Source of the DNA: Bacteroidia bacterium
GTDB taxonomy: Bacteria > Bacteroidota > Bacteroidia > Bacteroidales > GCA-2748055
DNA length: 9,223 nucleotides
Direction: 5' to 3'
Assembly: GCA_030596245.1 (NCBI GenBank)
Contig: JAUVKN010000163.1
Span: 1 to 9,223, forward strand
Position numbers and translations under genes: made by a program. The notes under the pieces are model-generated. The model saw only the letters and a list, made by a program, of their open reading frames with translations, had not been told where the DNA came from and did no database searches. Positions 7,765 through 9,223 of the stretch are shown here, piece by piece; positions within the stretch are counted from its first letter, which is position 1; every line of letters starts with the position of its first letter.

Positions 7765-7777
7765 TCCCATTATGGGA
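7765..7777. promoter_or_regulatory. Perfect 13-base palindrome upstream of the promoter, possible operator
   Basis: TCCCAT-T-ATGGGA is a perfect odd-centred palindrome whose near edge is about 35 bases upstream of the candidate -33 element. That is a plausible activator site for the hybrid regulator or another dimeric protein. As RNA it would form only a 5-bp stem with a 3-base loop. One copy only was found in this gap. Confidence 0.3.
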
Positions 7778-7805
7778 TACAAATGTTCCAGATCAAAGTC
7801 TGGTG

Positions 7806-7826
7806 TCCCTTTCCAGAAAAAAGGGA
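7806..7826. repeat. Inverted repeat (7-bp arms) after the beta-helix gene
   Basis: TCCCTTT (7806-7812) and AAAGGGA (7820-7826) flank a 7-base loop, about 50 bases past the stop of the beta-helix protein gene. It could be a transcription-end or mRNA-stabilising hairpin between that gene and the GH105 operon. No T-run follows on the minus strand, so it is not a classical rho-independent terminator. Confidence 0.3.
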
Positions 7827-7873
7827 GATAAACCTATGGTTCATCCCCCTTCTACTTGTATGATCATTAACTA

Positions 7874-9223
7874 TTAAAACTTCACAAATTTACCTGTTTG
7901 TATTCCGTTTCCTCCAAGCTTCATACGCACCACATACAGGCCATTAGACAGTATACCGGTGCTGATATCCAGAGATTCCTGGTTATAGAGTCTCTCACTG
8001 GCAACCAAAGCGCCTGTCAGGCTGTAAATCTCCACCATTTCCACCTCAGCAGAATTTTGGATCATTAACCGATCGCTGATGGAATTGTAATACATATTGA
8101 TCTTATTTACAACATCCATCTCTATACCCGTATTATCAACGGTAATATTGATGGTGTAAGTCTGAGTAGTTACTCCATCCTCAGCGGTGACAACAACAGT
8201 TGCTACTCCACTTCCTGCTGCAATAAGAACAGTATCAGTGATGGTTAAAGTTGCATTACCATCTGTTGCTTCAGCAAATACAAACACTGAATCAGTTCCC
8301 AGTGGTCCATATGCAGAATAGTCAAAAACAGCGGCATCAAATGCGGGATTAAGCGTATCGAGGCTAGTAGTAAGGCTGCTTAAAGAAGCATCTGTTGATG
8401 GTAATGCCGCGGTGATAGCAACCGTGTAAGTCTGAGTGGTTACTCCATCCTCCGCAGTTACATCAATTGTTGCCGTTGCACTTCCTGAAGAGACATCCAC
8501 TGCTCCTGCACCTGCCACAGCTGCACCTGCAAACGTTGGGGCAGCACCAACCTCTACTGAAGTTGTTCCATAAGGCACCTCCAGGGTATAGTCAGCTGTG
8601 CCTGAAGTAAACAGGGGTGAAAGCATTCCTTCATCAACAGTCAACCTAAATAATTCTGCAACACCAGGTGCTGTAACCCACCTTGGATCACCGATAACGC
8701 CACCTGTTGTTGATGCTGTAAGTGCAGGAGAGGCTGCATCCAGATATAGTGCACCGGCAGGTCCGTTACTGAACATGGGATCCGTTTCTGTAAATGCTGT
8801 TTCATAACTCCAATCCGCACTGTCTACCATATGATGCACTGAATCAACCTCAAAAAAGTAACAATTCATAACACTATCCGTAACATCATCACGTACATCC
8901 CAGATAAGTCCAAGTTGAATCGACGAAATGATTGAATTTGAAATAGTAAATGTAGAACCCACTGCACCATCTATATCAAACAGGTCATCCTCCCTTTCAT
9001 CAGTTCTCCCATGGATGTTGCAATTTTCAATAATCACTGTTTTTTTAGTATCGGGAGAGTTTATTTGCAGAAAAGTTCTGTCAAAATCCACGAATGATGA
9101 GTTAGATGCTTTAAAATAGTTCACGGGACAATCTGACTTATCAAAATAAAACAAGCGGTAATCGCTTCCATGGAAGTCATAAAAATGAGAATTGTCAATA
9201 AGCACAGAATCCAGGAATATTCC
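7874..9223 (-). CDS. Secreted beta-helix protein with two cadherin-like domains and T9SS tail, partial at right edge
   Basis: Only the last 449 codons are visible. The frame is open to the right edge, and the GTG at 9205 is not a convincing start, so the N-terminus lies outside. Numbering from that GTG: residues 1 to about 177 are the end of a right-handed parallel beta-helix (short N/S/I-rich turns such as IIENCNIHG and TISNSIISS), closing with DPMF, ASPAL and IGDPRW, as in DUF4957/DUF5123-type pectate-lyase-like proteins. Two cadherin-like beta-sandwich domains follow (about 182-267 and 268-357), both ending with VTAEDGVTTQTYT. A T9SS type A sorting domain (about 366-443) ends the chain. 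Whether it is catalytic cannot be judged here; it may be a lyase, a binding protein or a surface adhesin. It may be a separate transcription unit from GH105, since 212 bases with a hairpin and promoter lie between. Confidence 0.85.
   Translation of the reverse strand, partial: GIFLDSVLIDNSHFYDFHGSDYRLFYFDKSDCPVNYFKASNSSFVDFDRTFLQINSPDTKKTVIIENCNIHGRTDEREDDLFDIDGAVGSTFTISNSIISSIQLGLIWDVRDDVTDSVMNCYFFEVDSVHHMVDSADWSYETAFTETDPMFSNGPAGALYLDAASPALTASTTGGVIGDPRWVTAPGVAELFRLTVDEGMLSPLFTSGTADYTLEVPYGTTSVEVGAAPTFAGAAVAGAGAVDVSSGSATATIDVTAEDGVTTQTYTVAITAALPSTDASLSSLTTSLDTLNPAFDAAVFDYSAYGPLGTDSVFVFAEATDGNATLTITDTVLIAAGSGVATVVVTAEDGVTTQTYTINITVDNTGIEMDVVNKINMYYNSISDRLMIQNSAEVEMVEIYSLTGALVASERLYNQESLDISTGILSNGLYVVRMKLGGNGIQTGKFVKF
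8154..8217 (-). repeat. Direct repeat copy 1 (end of second cadherin-like domain)
   Basis: This 64-base segment matches 8424-8487 at 53 of 64 positions by eye, 270 bases apart. It encodes the shared VTAEDGVTTQTYT strand of the cadherin-like domain, consistent with tandem duplication of a domain of about 90 residues. Confidence 0.7.
8424..8487 (-). repeat. Direct repeat copy 2 (end of first cadherin-like domain)
   Basis: This is the partner of the repeat at 8154-8217. The protein motif is identical in both copies while the DNA differs mainly at silent or conservative positions. The rest of the two domains has diverged much more: the first is unusually rich in Ala, Gly and Ser. Confidence 0.7.

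Noticed and set aside
7806..7826. Rho-independent terminator after the beta-helix protein gene
   Set aside because: The hairpin is real, but no T-run follows it on the minus strand, so I list it only as an inverted repeat.
1..9223. tRNA or rRNA genes, CRISPR arrays, insertion sequences, integrases
   Set aside because: No array-like spacing, transposase or integrase motif, or tRNA-like cloverleaf was seen in the gaps; the large genes account for most of the window.

Overview
The window looks like part of a pectin-utilisation locus from a Bacteroidota bacterium. The evidence is a hybrid two-component regulator (histidine kinase, receiver and AraC-type HTH in one chain), two proteins with C-terminal type IX secretion (T9SS) sorting domains, a lipoprotein-type GH105, and a candidate promoter of the Bacteroidota TTTG / TAnnTTTG type. 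T9SS tails and a sulfatase fused to a pectinase suggest an environmental, perhaps marine, Bacteroidota rather than a gut Bacteroides; that assignment is inference. No SusC/SusD pair lies inside the window.

Layout. The plus strand carries only the C-terminal part of the hybrid regulator (1-1619, cut by the left edge). The other four clear genes are on the minus strand and read leftwards towards it. From the right they are: the C-terminal part of a secreted beta-helix protein with two cadherin-like domains and a T9SS tail (7874-9223, cut by the right edge); a GH105 unsaturated-glycuronyl hydrolase (6435-7661); a PL1 pectate lyase with calcium-binding repeats and a T9SS tail (4732-6354); and a PL10 pectate lyase fused to an S1-type sulfatase (2186-4711). 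A 212-base gap (7662-7873) with a candidate promoter and a palindrome precedes GH105, so GH105-PL1-PL10/sulfatase probably form one operon.

The 566-base gap between the sulfatase end and the regulator end (1620-2185) is not empty. On the minus strand it holds an FG-GAP-like fragment (1948-2139), a short coding-like tail (1800-1886), and a small frame that would become a single-pass membrane peptide after a one-base shift. Two of these frames are interrupted at A6 runs, which points to gene decay, assembly homopolymer errors or slippage.

How the genes may work together: T9SS-exported PL1, possibly helped by the beta-helix protein, would cut homogalacturonan-like polymer at the surface. The PL10-sulfatase has a signal peptide but no T9SS tail, so it would act on oligomers in the periplasm and remove sulfate. 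GH105 would hydrolyse the unsaturated uronyl ends left by the lyases. The hybrid regulator would sense a released oligosaccharide and activate the locus. The PL10-sulfatase fusion is the most notable feature and suggests a sulfated pectin-like substrate, which the sequence alone cannot prove.
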